From an uncultured Eubacteriaceae bacterium (GTDB lineage: Bacteria; Bacillota; Clostridia; Lachnospirales; CAG-274): DNA of 10,248 nt. Position 1 is the first letter of the stretch. Every line of letters starts with the position of its first letter. This document shows positions 1 to 5,854 of this stretch, piece by piece. The position numbers and the translations under genes are program-made. The stretch covers positions 1-10,248 of the forward strand of contig CANOGI010000062.1 in NCBI GenBank assembly GCA_947565475.1, read 5' to 3'. Under the pieces are notes generated by a model. The model did not search any database. It saw only the letters and a list, made by a program, of their open reading frames with translations, and was not told the DNA's origin.

Positions 1-9
1 GCGTAGTAG

Positions 10-207
10 AAAGCCTACGCCGACTGACGATGACACAGTAAAAAGGATTTTTAGCAGCCGAACTTGTTCGGGTTTTCAAGTGATTTGACTATAAAGCAGC
101 GGGGTGATAACACAGCCTAAAGCCTATACCGACTGACACTAACAAAGCCAAAAATGATTTTTAGCCGCCAAACTTATTCATTTTTCAAATTGTTTGATTA
201 TATAGAC
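10..207. repeat. Degenerate tandem repeat, two copies, period about 109 nt
   Basis: Two copies of an approximately 90-nt unit, starting near 10 and near 119, align almost end to end with two single-base indels. Shared blocks include aaagccta, ccgactgac, gatttttagc, aactt, ttttcaa and tttga. By eye, identity is about 70 percent. No open reading frame runs through the pair and no transposase lies nearby. The first copy overlaps a short inverted repeat (gcgtag at 1-6 with ctacgc at 15-20). It may be the end of a longer array or a dispersed intergenic repeat continuing to the left of the window. Confidence 0.6.
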
Positions 208-223
208 GTATTTATTGTGAACA

Positions 224-266
224 AAAAAATAAAGTCCGCTCCAAAAAGGAACAGACCCTATTTTTT
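224..266. terminator. Hairpin with symmetric internal loops, possible bidirectional terminator
   Basis: The arms read AAAAAATA, GTC, TCC and then GGA, GAC, TATTTTTT, separated by unpaired aa/cc and cgc/aca and closed by an aaaaa loop. The outer A/T arms give a T-tract on both strands, as expected of an intrinsic terminator usable from either side. The GC stems are short (3 bp each), so strength is uncertain. No gene in the window obviously ends here. It could serve a gene to the left of the window or transcription arriving from the 1022-1198 gene. Confidence 0.35.
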
Positions 267-980
267 AAAGTATAAATAACTCTTAGTGTAATTAAATAAA
301 GCTTATTAAAAATATCAGCCGTTTTCATCTAAAAAAGAAATGATTATTAACTATAATAAAAGAATTTACAAAAAATTTTTATAAGAAAACACCTCTTTGA
401 AGACAATAAAAATAATTTCTCAAATTTAAAATTTCCGTTATGTGTCATTTTTTAAAAATAACATTAACACTTCAATTTTTGAAAAATTGTTTTTATTTTT
501 TAATCTGTGGATGTTTTCTTAAATTAAATATTATGGAAGCCGCAGGTATAAATACAGCTTTTGCGCTAAACGCTATAAAAGCAGATAATAAAAATTACCA
601 TTTACATTAATGTTAATTTTTAAATACTTCCATAAATATAGAAATCCTCTTAAACTTATAAATCACATTATATAAAAACGACAAAATAATAACAATCCAT
701 TAGTAATCGTAAAACAATCTTATCGTTTTATCATTTAATCTCAAATAAAAACATAAAATTAAAACGCTAAAGGAATAAAATTAAGGAAATAAAATTTTTA
801 ACTTAAACCCCGTCGAAATATATACAATTTCCTAATCGGATCTTGACGTTTTCACGCCTGTAAAATATTTTTACTCACTAAATAATATCCTTCTTTTTAA
901 ATACCGTTTAAAATATTAAAAATCAAACGATAGTTACTATCATCAAGCGTTTTAATTTAATTAAGATTAGTATAGCTATT
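267..980. other. Very AT-rich intergenic stretch without supportable genes
   Basis: This stretch of about 700 nt is dominated by A/T runs. No frame combines a start, a ribosome binding site and meaningful length. A short palindrome (gatagt-t-actatc, 929-941) and a slightly richer island around 535-590 stand out. The island encodes only 25 codons from an ATG at 533 without a ribosome binding site. I see no RNA gene or recognisable regulatory element. Confidence 0.6.
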
Positions 981-1010
981 TAAATAAAAAAGCTGACATT
1001 TCCAAAGCTT
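981..1010 (-). terminator. Weak intrinsic terminator after the 58-codon gene
   Basis: On the minus strand, just downstream of the small gene, AAGCT (from 1006-1010) pairs with AGCTT (from 990-994) and is followed by a T-rich run TTTTTTATTT. The stem is only 5-6 bp with a loop of about 11 nt, so it is a modest terminator at best. Its position 12 nt past the stop codon favours a real role. Confidence 0.4.
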
Positions 1011-1021
1011 CCGGCAAAATA

Positions 1022-1198
1022 TTAATAGCCGTTTCTTTCACTTCTTTTGTTTGTTTCCTGCTTATTGGTTTCCTGTTTGTTTGTCCTTTTATTCATATCC
1101 ATATCAATTTCATTCGCGAACTCAGTTCTGTTGTTGCTGTTTTTATCAGTTCTTTTTTCGGTATTTCTCTGAGATTGTTTTTCGCTTCTTTTGTCCAT
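1022..1198 (-). CDS. 58-residue hydrophilic protein, possibly a SASP-like spore protein
   Basis: A short complete gene: ATG at 1198, TAA at 1022-1024, and a perfect AGGAGG at 1207-1212 with 8 nt spacing, which strongly supports translation. The product begins MDKRSEKQSQRN and is almost wholly Lys, Arg, Asn, Gln, Glu, Ser and Thr, with a single Phe and no membrane segment or cysteine. Residues 25-30 read TEFANE, very close to the TEFASE-type site that the germination protease GPR cuts in small acid-soluble spore proteins, including gamma-type SASPs. Low complexity, small size and Asn/Gln richness also fit that class. NKQET is repeated in tandem at residues 40-49 (N40 K41 Q42 E43 T44, N45 K46 Q47 E48 T49). 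It lies 115 nt past ylqF, with a possible sporulation-type promoter between them. That it is a gene is fairly sure; SASP identity is an inference from one motif and composition. Confidence 0.65.
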   Translation of the reverse strand: MDKRSEKQSQRNTEKRTDKNSNNRTEFANEIDMDMNKRTNKQETNKQETNKRSERNGY

Positions 1199-1274
1199 AA
1201 AGGTATCCTCCTAAAAAATAAAAAATTTATAGCAAAATTCATATACAATAAATGTACTTTCCTTTTGCAATAAA

Positions 1275-1303
1275 TATTGTGCTCAGAAAAATATCTTTTA
1301 TGC
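1275..1303 (-). promoter_or_regulatory. Possible forespore (sigma-F/G-like) promoter for the 58-codon gene
   Basis: On the minus strand GCATA (from 1299-1303) is followed after 17 nt by CACAATA (from 1275-1281). This resembles the Bacillus sigma-G pattern GHATR and CATWHTA, with one mismatch in the -10 element. A start near 1268 would leave about 70 nt before the ATG. In such AT-rich DNA chance matches are common, so the call rests on its pairing with the SASP-like motif downstream. Confidence 0.28.
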
Positions 1304-1313
1304 AAATTTATTT

Positions 1314-2177
1314 TTATAAATTTTCAAATTCATCAGGAGTCTCAAGGGTAATTTTTCCAAGTTTACAGCCTCTGAACTCGTCTATAAGAATATTCGCGCT
1401 TCTGTCAACATCAACTTCTCCTCCCTTAATCTTAAATCCCCTCGCTTCGCCTATTTTTTTTAAAATACAATCTGAGGAAACACTCTCATCAAAATCAATG
1501 TTATACCTTTCCTTCACAGCGTCGGGATACAGCTTTCTCAAATACTCAATAAGATTTAATGAAAGGGTGTAGGAATCAAGAATATCATCATTTACGGCTC
1601 CTGTGACAGCAAGCTTAATACCCACAAAACGGTCGTCAAATTTAGGCCATAAAATCCCCGGTGTGTCCAAAAGCTCAAAATCCTTTTTTATTTTAACCCA
1701 CTGCTTGCCTCTTGTAACCCCAGGCTTATCACCTGTTTTCGCGGTAGCCTTGCCGACAAATTTGTTAATGAGAGTAGACTTGCCGACATTTGGAATACCC
1801 GCTATCATGGCCCTTATAGGAACGAAAATGCGTCCTCTTCGTCTAAGTCTCTCAATTTTTTCTCTCATAAGCTCTCTGGAAAATTCCGTAATGTTTTTAA
1901 TACCATTTCCTGAAACTGAGTTGACTAAAACTACCTTAAAACCTTTTTCATTAAAATATTCTTCCCATAACCTCGTTTTTTTATCATCGGCGAGGTCTAC
2001 CTTATTCAAAATAATAATTCTGAATTTATCCCTCGCTAAATTATCAATATCAGGATTTTTGCTGCTGAACGGAATTCTGGCGTCAAGAAGTTCAATAACA
2101 ATATCCACCAAGGATATATTTTCCGCCATCATACGCTTTGTTTTTGTCATATGCCCCGGATACCATTGTATATTCAT
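1314..2177 (-). CDS. ylqF: Ribosome biogenesis GTPase YlqF/RbgA
   Basis: Circularly permuted GTPase of the YlqF/RbgA family, needed for late maturation of the 50S ribosomal subunit; it acts on the pre-50S particle in the cytoplasm. The motifs run in permuted order: NKVD (G4, residues 58-61), GIPNVGKST (G1, 127-135), a threonine in PGVTRG (G2, about 155) and DTPG (G3, 171-174). The N-terminal WYPGHM carries His9, matching the catalytic histidine known in RbgA. The length, 287 residues, matches the family (about 282 in B. subtilis). I chose the ATG at 2177 rather than an in-frame ATG 12 codons upstream because GGAAGGA sits just before it and because the mature sequence MNIQWYPGHM is the family's normal start. 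It follows rplS by 65 nt in the usual operon order. The rnhB gene often found next in Bacillota is absent here. Confidence 0.95.
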   Translation of the reverse strand: MNIQWYPGHMTKTKRMMAENISLVDIVIELLDARIPFSSKNPDIDNLARDKFRIIILNKVDLADDKKTRLWEEYFNEKGFKVVLVNSVSGNGIKNITEFSRELMREKIERLRRRGRIFVPIRAMIAGIPNVGKSTLINKFVGKATAKTGDKPGVTRGKQWVKIKKDFELLDTPGILWPKFDDRFVGIKLAVTGAVNDDILDSYTLSLNLIEYLRKLYPDAVKERYNIDFDESVSSDCILKKIGEARGFKIKGGEVDVDRSANILIDEFRGCKLGKITLETPDEFENL

Positions 2178-2242
2178 ATAAAATCTTCCTTCCAAAATAA
2201 TAAGCCGTATCAAAAAATGACACAGCCTATTACCATAAAAAA

Positions 2243-2605
2243 TTATTTCATTCTTTTATTAATATCTTCTTTTACTTTAGCCGCTTTGCCGACTCTGTCA
2301 CGAAGATAATTAAGTTTAGCGCGCCTTACTATACCGTATCTCACAACCTCGATTCTGTCAATTCTCGGAGAGTGTAACGGCCAGGTTCTTTCAACGCCAA
2401 CGCCATAAGAAATTCTTCTTACAGTAAAAGTCTCACGTGCGCCGCCATTCTGTCTCTTTAAAACAGTTCCCTCAAACATCTGAAGTCTTTCTCTTGTACC
2501 CTCCACAACTTTAGCGTACACTCTTACAGTATCGCCTACATTGAATTCGGTAACTTCACTTTTAAGCTGTTCTTTCTCAAGCTCTTTAATAATATTTCCA
2601 TTCAT
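2243..2605 (-). CDS. rplS: 50S ribosomal protein L19
   Basis: Structural protein of the large ribosomal subunit, located at the interface with 30S near bridges to 16S rRNA. The 120 residues match the family length, with the typical features in order: an acidic N-terminal helix (IIKELEKEQ), the SH3-like core FNVGDTVRVYAKVVEG, the MFEGTVLKR strand, FTVRRISYGVGVERTWPLHSP, and the basic end KLNYLRDRVGKAAKVKE. The start is fixed by GGGAGG 10 nt upstream of the ATG. It is first in a two-gene unit with ylqF, linking a subunit protein to a subunit assembly factor. Transcription very probably starts near 2814, leaving a long structured leader that may be an autoregulatory L19 site. Confidence 0.98.
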   Translation of the reverse strand: MNGNIIKELEKEQLKSEVTEFNVGDTVRVYAKVVEGTRERLQMFEGTVLKRQNGGARETFTVRRISYGVGVERTWPLHSPRIDRIEVVRYGIVRRAKLNYLRDRVGKAAKVKEDINKRMK

Positions 2606-2814
2606 AAGGTAAAAACCTCCCTTTCAATCTTAGACATTCTTAACACATTTTCACTTTTACAGCGATTAGCGAAATTTACGGCGGTAAAACAATAAAACAT
2701 TTTTTTAACGAGTCTGTCTCGCGGTTAAAGTGTTTCACCGTCTCGCTACAATCAAACATTGATTTTTGAGGTAATCAATATTTTACAGTGACAGAGGAAT
2801 ATCCGTATTCACAG
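2606..2814 (-). promoter_or_regulatory. Structured 5' leader of rplS, candidate L19 leader
   Basis: The rplS promoter at 2821-2849 predicts a leader of about 210 nt, long for a small ribosomal protein gene. It can form several hairpins: GAATA/TATTC (2797-2801 with 2806-2810, 4-nt loop), ATTGATT/AATCAAT (2758-2764 with 2773-2779), a 7-bp stem with one mismatch (2722-2729 with 2733-2740), and CGAG/CTCG (2709-2712 with 2718-2721). A ribosomal protein L19 leader is a known RNA family upstream of rplS in low-GC Gram-positives. Position and orientation fit, but I could not check the consensus fold. Confidence 0.45.
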
Positions 2815-2820
2815 TTTATT

Positions 2821-2849
2821 ATTATATTACAAAACAAAAACAAATGCAA
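2821..2849 (-). promoter_or_regulatory. Sigma-A promoter of rplS-ylqF
   Basis: On the minus strand TTGCAT (from 2844-2849), a 17-nt spacer and a perfect TATAAT (from 2821-2826). The predicted start near 2814 lies about 210 nt before rplS. This is among the best promoter matches in the window and suits a highly expressed ribosomal gene. Confidence 0.75.
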
Positions 2850-2915
2850 GAAAAATTTATATTTTTTTTACTTTTGTTTCTAAGGTTGATTATATAACAA
2901 TCTCAGAAAAAATTA

Positions 2916-2944
2916 TTGACATATGACAATATATATGATAAAAT
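2916..2944 (+). promoter_or_regulatory. Sigma-A promoter of tRNA-Leu
   Basis: A perfect TTGACA at 2916-2921, a 17-nt spacer and TAAAAT at 2939-2944, ending 33 nt before the tRNA. It diverges from the rplS promoter, so the roughly 70 nt between the two -35 elements separate two strong units. Confidence 0.78.
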
Positions 2945-2977
2945 AACTTTTGTTGTCGAATAATTTTTTAATTATAC

Positions 2978-3060
2978 GCAGTTGTGGCGGAATTGGCATA
3001 CGCGCTAGACTAAGGATCTAGTGGTTCTAAACCTTGGGGGTTCGAGTCCCCCCAACTGCA
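2978..3060 (+). tRNA. tRNA-Leu, anticodon AAG
   Basis: A complete class II tRNA. The acceptor arm GCAGTTG (2978-2984) pairs with CAACTGC (3053-3059), with discriminator A at 3060. The anticodon stem CTAGA/TCTAG (3005-3009, 3017-3021) encloses the loop CTAAGGA, giving anticodon AAG at 3012-3014 with T33 and G37 as expected. A 14-nt variable arm can form GGTT/AACC, and the T arm is GGGGG-TTCGAGT-CCCCC (3036-3052). The long variable arm together with the AAG anticodon identify leucine. CCA is not encoded (tta follows), so it must be added enzymatically. An A at position 34 implies inosine or an unmodified A reading CUU, a codon visibly common in the neighbouring genes. Confidence 0.97.
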
Positions 3061-3075
3061 TTACATGACTTTATT

Positions 3076-3106
3076 CTCTTGTCATTGACAAGAGTTTTTT
3101 TATTTT
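3076..3106 (+). terminator. Intrinsic terminator of tRNA-Leu
   Basis: CTCTTGTCA at 3076-3084 is followed by its reverse complement TGACAAGAG at 3086-3094, then seven T and a T-rich tail. It sits 16 nt after the tRNA, so the tRNA is probably a single-gene transcript and does not feed the downstream gene. Confidence 0.85.
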
Positions 3107-3214
3107 ATAAAGAACTTTTAGTCTTTTACTACAAAAAGCTTTAGTCTGACTATAGCGAGAGTTCTGAAACGCTCTACATAACATATCTAAAAACTATAGT
3201 GTGTTTACACAATA

Positions 3215-3243
3215 TTTCAAAACAGAAAAAAATATGATAAAAT
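3215..3243 (+). promoter_or_regulatory. Candidate promoter of the acyltransferase-like gene
   Basis: TAAAAT at 3238-3243 is preceded, after 17 nt, by a weak -35 TTTCAA at 3215-3220. It lies 46 nt before the ATG and after the tRNA terminator, as needed for a separate transcript. The -10 is convincing and the -35 is poor. Confidence 0.42.
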
Positions 3244-3289
3244 ATATTATATAATAAAATTATTAAATGTTTAAAGGAGTAGCGCTTAT

Positions 3290-4153
3290 ATGGAATTAAC
3301 AAAACTATATCAACTATTAGAACTCCCAAAAGTTATAATTATAGAATTGAAAGAATATGAAAATAACAGAAAAATTAATATTACTTCAGATTTGAAAAAA
3401 CATCTTTTAAATAGAGAGCTATGGAAAGAAGGAGTAAAAACACTTCAAGAATTAATAGGTGATGATTATAAAGGAATTAAAATATTATGGGAAATGTTAA
3501 ATTTAGCTTGCGAATCCTATATTGAATATGAAAAGAAAAAAATTCCAATAGAAATTTATATTGAAACCATGAAGTTTTGTACGCGTTTTATTAAAGATTA
3601 CAAGCGAGTATATGGCGAATATAAATTTGTATGGGCATGGTGGTTTCCACGTCAACTTTCATTACAAGAATTTCGTATAGGTTGTCTTGAGTATGAGTTT
3701 ATTGAATCGGATAAAAAAATTATTTCTATACATATTCCATCAGATGCGATTTTAAAAGAAAAAAAAATACTAAAATCATTAAATGATTTTATAAATTTTA
3801 GAGAAACATTTTTTCCTACATGGATAAATACAAAAATTTATTGTAATTCATGGCTTTTGTCGCCTGTATTAAAAGAATTATTAGATAAAAATTCTAATAT
3901 TATAAACTTCCAAAAATTTTTTATCATAGAGAGCGTAGATTATGAAAAATTATCAGCACTTAAATGGGTTTTTCCCGGACACACAGAAATTTCAGATAAT
4001 CTTCCGGAAAATACATCTTTACAACGAAAAATGAAAAAATATTTACTTAGCGGGAAAAATATAGGCTGTGCAAAAGGATATTTAAATCCTGTTTATACAA
4101 CATTTCAAAACAAGAAAGAATATAAGTATACTCTAACTAAAGAGGGGCTGTGA
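3290..4153 (+). CDS. Predicted acyltransferase with GNAT-like C-terminal domain
   Basis: I recognise family features but not a specific function. The 287-residue protein has an N-terminal helical part (about 1-110) and a C-terminal region with motifs typical of Bacillota proteins annotated as acyltransferase with a GNAT-like C-terminal domain: RQLSLQEFRIGCLEYEF (121-137), ISIHIPSDA (145-153), CNSWLLSPVLKELL (185-198), NSNIINFQ (201-208) and LPENTSLQRKMKKYLLSGK (238-256). The acyl donor and acceptor are unknown. No signal peptide or membrane segment is evident. The start is supported by AAAGGAG at 3273-3279, 10 nt upstream. The last 20 or so residues (after GYL at 263-265) look like an extra tail, and its stop codon lies inside an inverted-repeat end. 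Sampled lines of this gene have about 20-23 percent GC against about 43-48 percent in sampled pyk and dnaE lines, hinting at transfer or a different expression class. It stands alone, convergent with pyk. Confidence 0.8.
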   Translation: MELTKLYQLLELPKVIIIELKEYENNRKINITSDLKKHLLNRELWKEGVKTLQELIGDDYKGIKILWEMLNLACESYIEYEKKKIPIEIYIETMKFCTRFIKDYKRVYGEYKFVWAWWFPRQLSLQEFRIGCLEYEFIESDKKIISIHIPSDAILKEKKILKSLNDFINFRETFFPTWINTKIYCNSWLLSPVLKELLDKNSNIINFQKFFIIESVDYEKLSALKWVFPGHTEISDNLPENTSLQRKMKKYLLSGKNIGCAKGYLNPVYTTFQNKKEYKYTLTKEGL

Positions 4154-4402
4154 AAAAATAAAATTTATCTGAAAGAAAATTAAAAACTCTTTCAAATTTT
4201 ATTTTTGCTAATAAACTTCAAAAACGTAACGCCGTAGGCTAAAATCCGCAAGGCGGGCTTTGCTCATCTGAGGATAGGAGCTTTTTTCGCGCCGGTTTTT
4301 GGTGCGGAAAAAACATGGCAGGTTCTTTCCTTAAAGAATTTGCGGGAAATAGGCACATTTCCCGCAAAAGGTGGTGTGAAAAAATGAATTTTTCACACCA
4401 CC
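4144..4402. mobile_element. Possible MITE-like element with imperfect terminal inverted repeats
   Basis: The left end GGGGCTGTGAAAAA (4144-4157) and the right end TTTTTCACACCACC (4389-4402) are inverted copies matching at 12 of 14 bases. About 260 nt lie between the outer edges, with no coding capacity but several internal inverted repeats: 4154-4166 with 4194-4206 (13 bp, perfect), TTCTTT/AAAGAA (4323-4338) and a 12-bp stem at 4339-4350 with 4357-4368. Short size, terminal inverted repeats and internal symmetry fit a non-autonomous element. No clear target-site duplication is visible, and the right end is also a terminator hairpin arm, so coincidence is possible. The left end supplies the stop codon of the acyltransferase-like gene. 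Confidence 0.4.
4154..4206 (+). terminator. Long A/T hairpin immediately after the acyltransferase-like gene
   Basis: A 13-nt arm at 4154-4166 pairs perfectly with 4194-4206. Inside it, GAAAG (4171-4175) pairs with CTTTC (4189-4193). The descending arm is T-rich, so it could work as an intrinsic terminator for the gene whose stop codon it adjoins. It has few G-C pairs. Confidence 0.45.
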
Positions 4403-4409
4403 TTTTTTT
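4366..4409. terminator. Strong hairpin terminator between convergent genes
   Basis: A perfect 18-bp stem: 4366-4383 pairs with 4389-4406 around the loop ATGAA, with a GGTGGTGTG/CACACCACC core. On the plus strand seven T follow (4403-4409), an ideal terminator for rightward transcription. On the minus strand four T follow, enough to stop pyk-pfkA transcripts. It lies 10 nt beyond the pyk stop codon. Confidence 0.8.
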
Positions 4410-4419
4410 AACATAATTT

Positions 4420-5838
4420 TTAATAGCAGTGAACTTTTAAAGTATTGGTATTTCCGGCAACACCAATAGGAGTACCTCCAACAATAACCACAATATCCCC
4501 GACCTTTACTTCGCCAAGTTTAAAAGTTTTAAAAGCGGCAGCGTTAAATAAATCTAAAGCCGAAGTAGTAATGTCCTCAAGTATATTAGGGTTACAGCCC
4601 CATAAAAGATTAAGTTGACGTCGTACCTGTTCATCAGGTGTAAAAGCGTAAATTGGACACATAGGTCTAAATTTCGCTATCTGATTAACCGTAAAACCTG
4701 ATTTTGAAACGGCGATAATGCCAGCGGCGTTCAAATCATTAGCGGTTGTACACGTGGCGTGTCCTACGGCGTCCGTAATATTATCTGTAATAATCTTTTT
4801 CTGCCTTGAGAATTTTTTGGAGTAGTCTATAGAACTCTCGACTCTCAGCGCTATTTTTACCATAGTCTCAACAGCCTCAACAGGGTAATTTCCCTTTGCG
4901 GTCTCTCCGGAAAGCATAATAGCGTCCGTTCCGTCAAAAATAGCGTTCGCCACGTCGCTGGCCTCCGCTCTTGTAGGACGTGGATTGGTTATCATTGATT
5001 CAAGCATTTGCGTCGCTGTAATAACAAGCTTTCCATACTCCTTGCATTTTCTAATCATATTCTTTTGAATAACAGGAACTTCCTCAAGAGGGATTTCAAC
5101 ACCTAAATCCCCTCTCGCTACCATAATACCGTCAGTAGCCTCAAGAATCTCATCAAGATTCTCAACGCCCTCTCTGTTTTCAATTTTAGAAATAATTCGT
5201 ATAGAAGAACCGCCGTTTTCCTCAAGTAACTTCCTTATTTGTTTAACATCGTTAGCCGAGCGTATAAAAGAAGCGGCGATATAATCAAAGCCCATTTTTA
5301 TACCAAATTTTATGTCATCTATATCTTTTTCCGACAAAGCGGGAAGACCAAGGTGAATATCAGGAATATTAACACCTTTTCTTGAGCCTAAAAATCCTGA
5401 GTTCTCAACTTCGCAAATTACGTCATTTCCTTTGATTTCTTTAACCTTAAGCTCAATAAGACCATCGTCAATAAGAACTGTTGAGCCGACCTTCAAATCC
5501 TTTGTAATATCCTCATAAGTAACGGAAACCCTCGTTTCGTCTCCCTCGCAATCATCTGTCGTAAGAATAAATTGACTGCCTTTTTTTAGCTCAACGGGCT
5601 CCGTTTTAAGAGTCTTCGTTCTAATTTCCGGTCCCTTAGTATCTAAAATCAATGGAATGGGGAGATTAAGTTCCTCTCTCGCTTGTTTGATTTTATTGAT
5701 TGTCTCTCCATGAGACTCATGGCTTCCATGAGAAAAATTAATTCTGGCGGCATTCATTCCCGCTTTAAAAAGCTCTCTTATTTTTTCTGGTGAATTGCTG
5801 GCGGGACCTATAGTCGCGACAATTTTTGTTTTACGCAT
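4420..5838 (-). CDS. pyk: Pyruvate kinase
   Basis: Last step of glycolysis: transfers phosphate from phosphoenolpyruvate to ADP, giving pyruvate and ATP, in the cytoplasm as a tetramer. The start MRKTKIVATIGPAS is canonical. Active-site residues are all present: R32, N34, S36 and H37 (RINFSHG), D66 and R73 in DTKGPEIR, K218 in ISKIE with E220, the ARGDLG loop (241-246) with D244, and TATQMLES (274-281). Glu71 in the KGPEIR motif corresponds to the residue that marks potassium-dependent enzymes. The B domain spans roughly 70-168 and the C-terminal domain about 350-472. At 472 residues it matches the short form and lacks the extra C-terminal PEP-utiliser-like domain of Bacillus enzymes. AAAGGAG lies 9 nt before the ATG and partly overlaps the pfkA stop codon region. 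The pfkA gap is 16 nt, so the two genes are co-transcribed. Confidence 0.98.
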   Translation of the reverse strand: MRKTKIVATIGPASNSPEKIRELFKAGMNAARINFSHGSHESHGETINKIKQAREELNLPIPLILDTKGPEIRTKTLKTEPVELKKGSQFILTTDDCEGDETRVSVTYEDITKDLKVGSTVLIDDGLIELKVKEIKGNDVICEVENSGFLGSRKGVNIPDIHLGLPALSEKDIDDIKFGIKMGFDYIAASFIRSANDVKQIRKLLEENGGSSIRIISKIENREGVENLDEILEATDGIMVARGDLGVEIPLEEVPVIQKNMIRKCKEYGKLVITATQMLESMITNPRPTRAEASDVANAIFDGTDAIMLSGETAKGNYPVEAVETMVKIALRVESSIDYSKKFSRQKKIITDNITDAVGHATCTTANDLNAAGIIAVSKSGFTVNQIAKFRPMCPIYAFTPDEQVRRQLNLLWGCNPNILEDITTSALDLFNAAAFKTFKLGEVKVGDIVVIVGGTPIGVAGNTNTLKVHCY

Positions 5839-5854
5839 AATCGTATACTCCTTT

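Noticed and set aside
10..207. Possible CRISPR array
   Set aside because: Only two copies, a unit of about 90 nt with roughly 70 percent identity, and no regular unique spacers.
533..610. 25-codon plus-strand ORF (MEAAGINTAFALNAIKAD...) in a slightly GC-richer island
   Set aside because: No ribosome binding site and too short to recognise; possibly a gene remnant, but nothing supports that.
852..878. GTG start with AAGGA upstream on the minus strand
   Set aside because: An in-frame TGA after 8 codons; the frame beyond it runs only about 17 more codons. No recognisable protein, so at most a decayed gene.
1093..1305. 70-codon minus-strand frame overlapping the small gene
   Set aside because: It is read in a different frame from the 58-codon gene, has no ribosome binding site, and gives a random-looking product; the AGGAGG serves the other frame.
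1603..2181. 192-codon plus-strand frame opposite ylqF
   Set aside because: Antisense shadow of a well-supported GTPase gene; no ribosome binding site and no family resemblance.
3111..3165. Nested inverted repeats AGAACT/AGTTCT and TAGTC/GACTA after the tRNA terminator
   Set aside because: Large loops and short stems with unequal spacing; the fold is weak and upstream of the next promoter, so no role could be argued.
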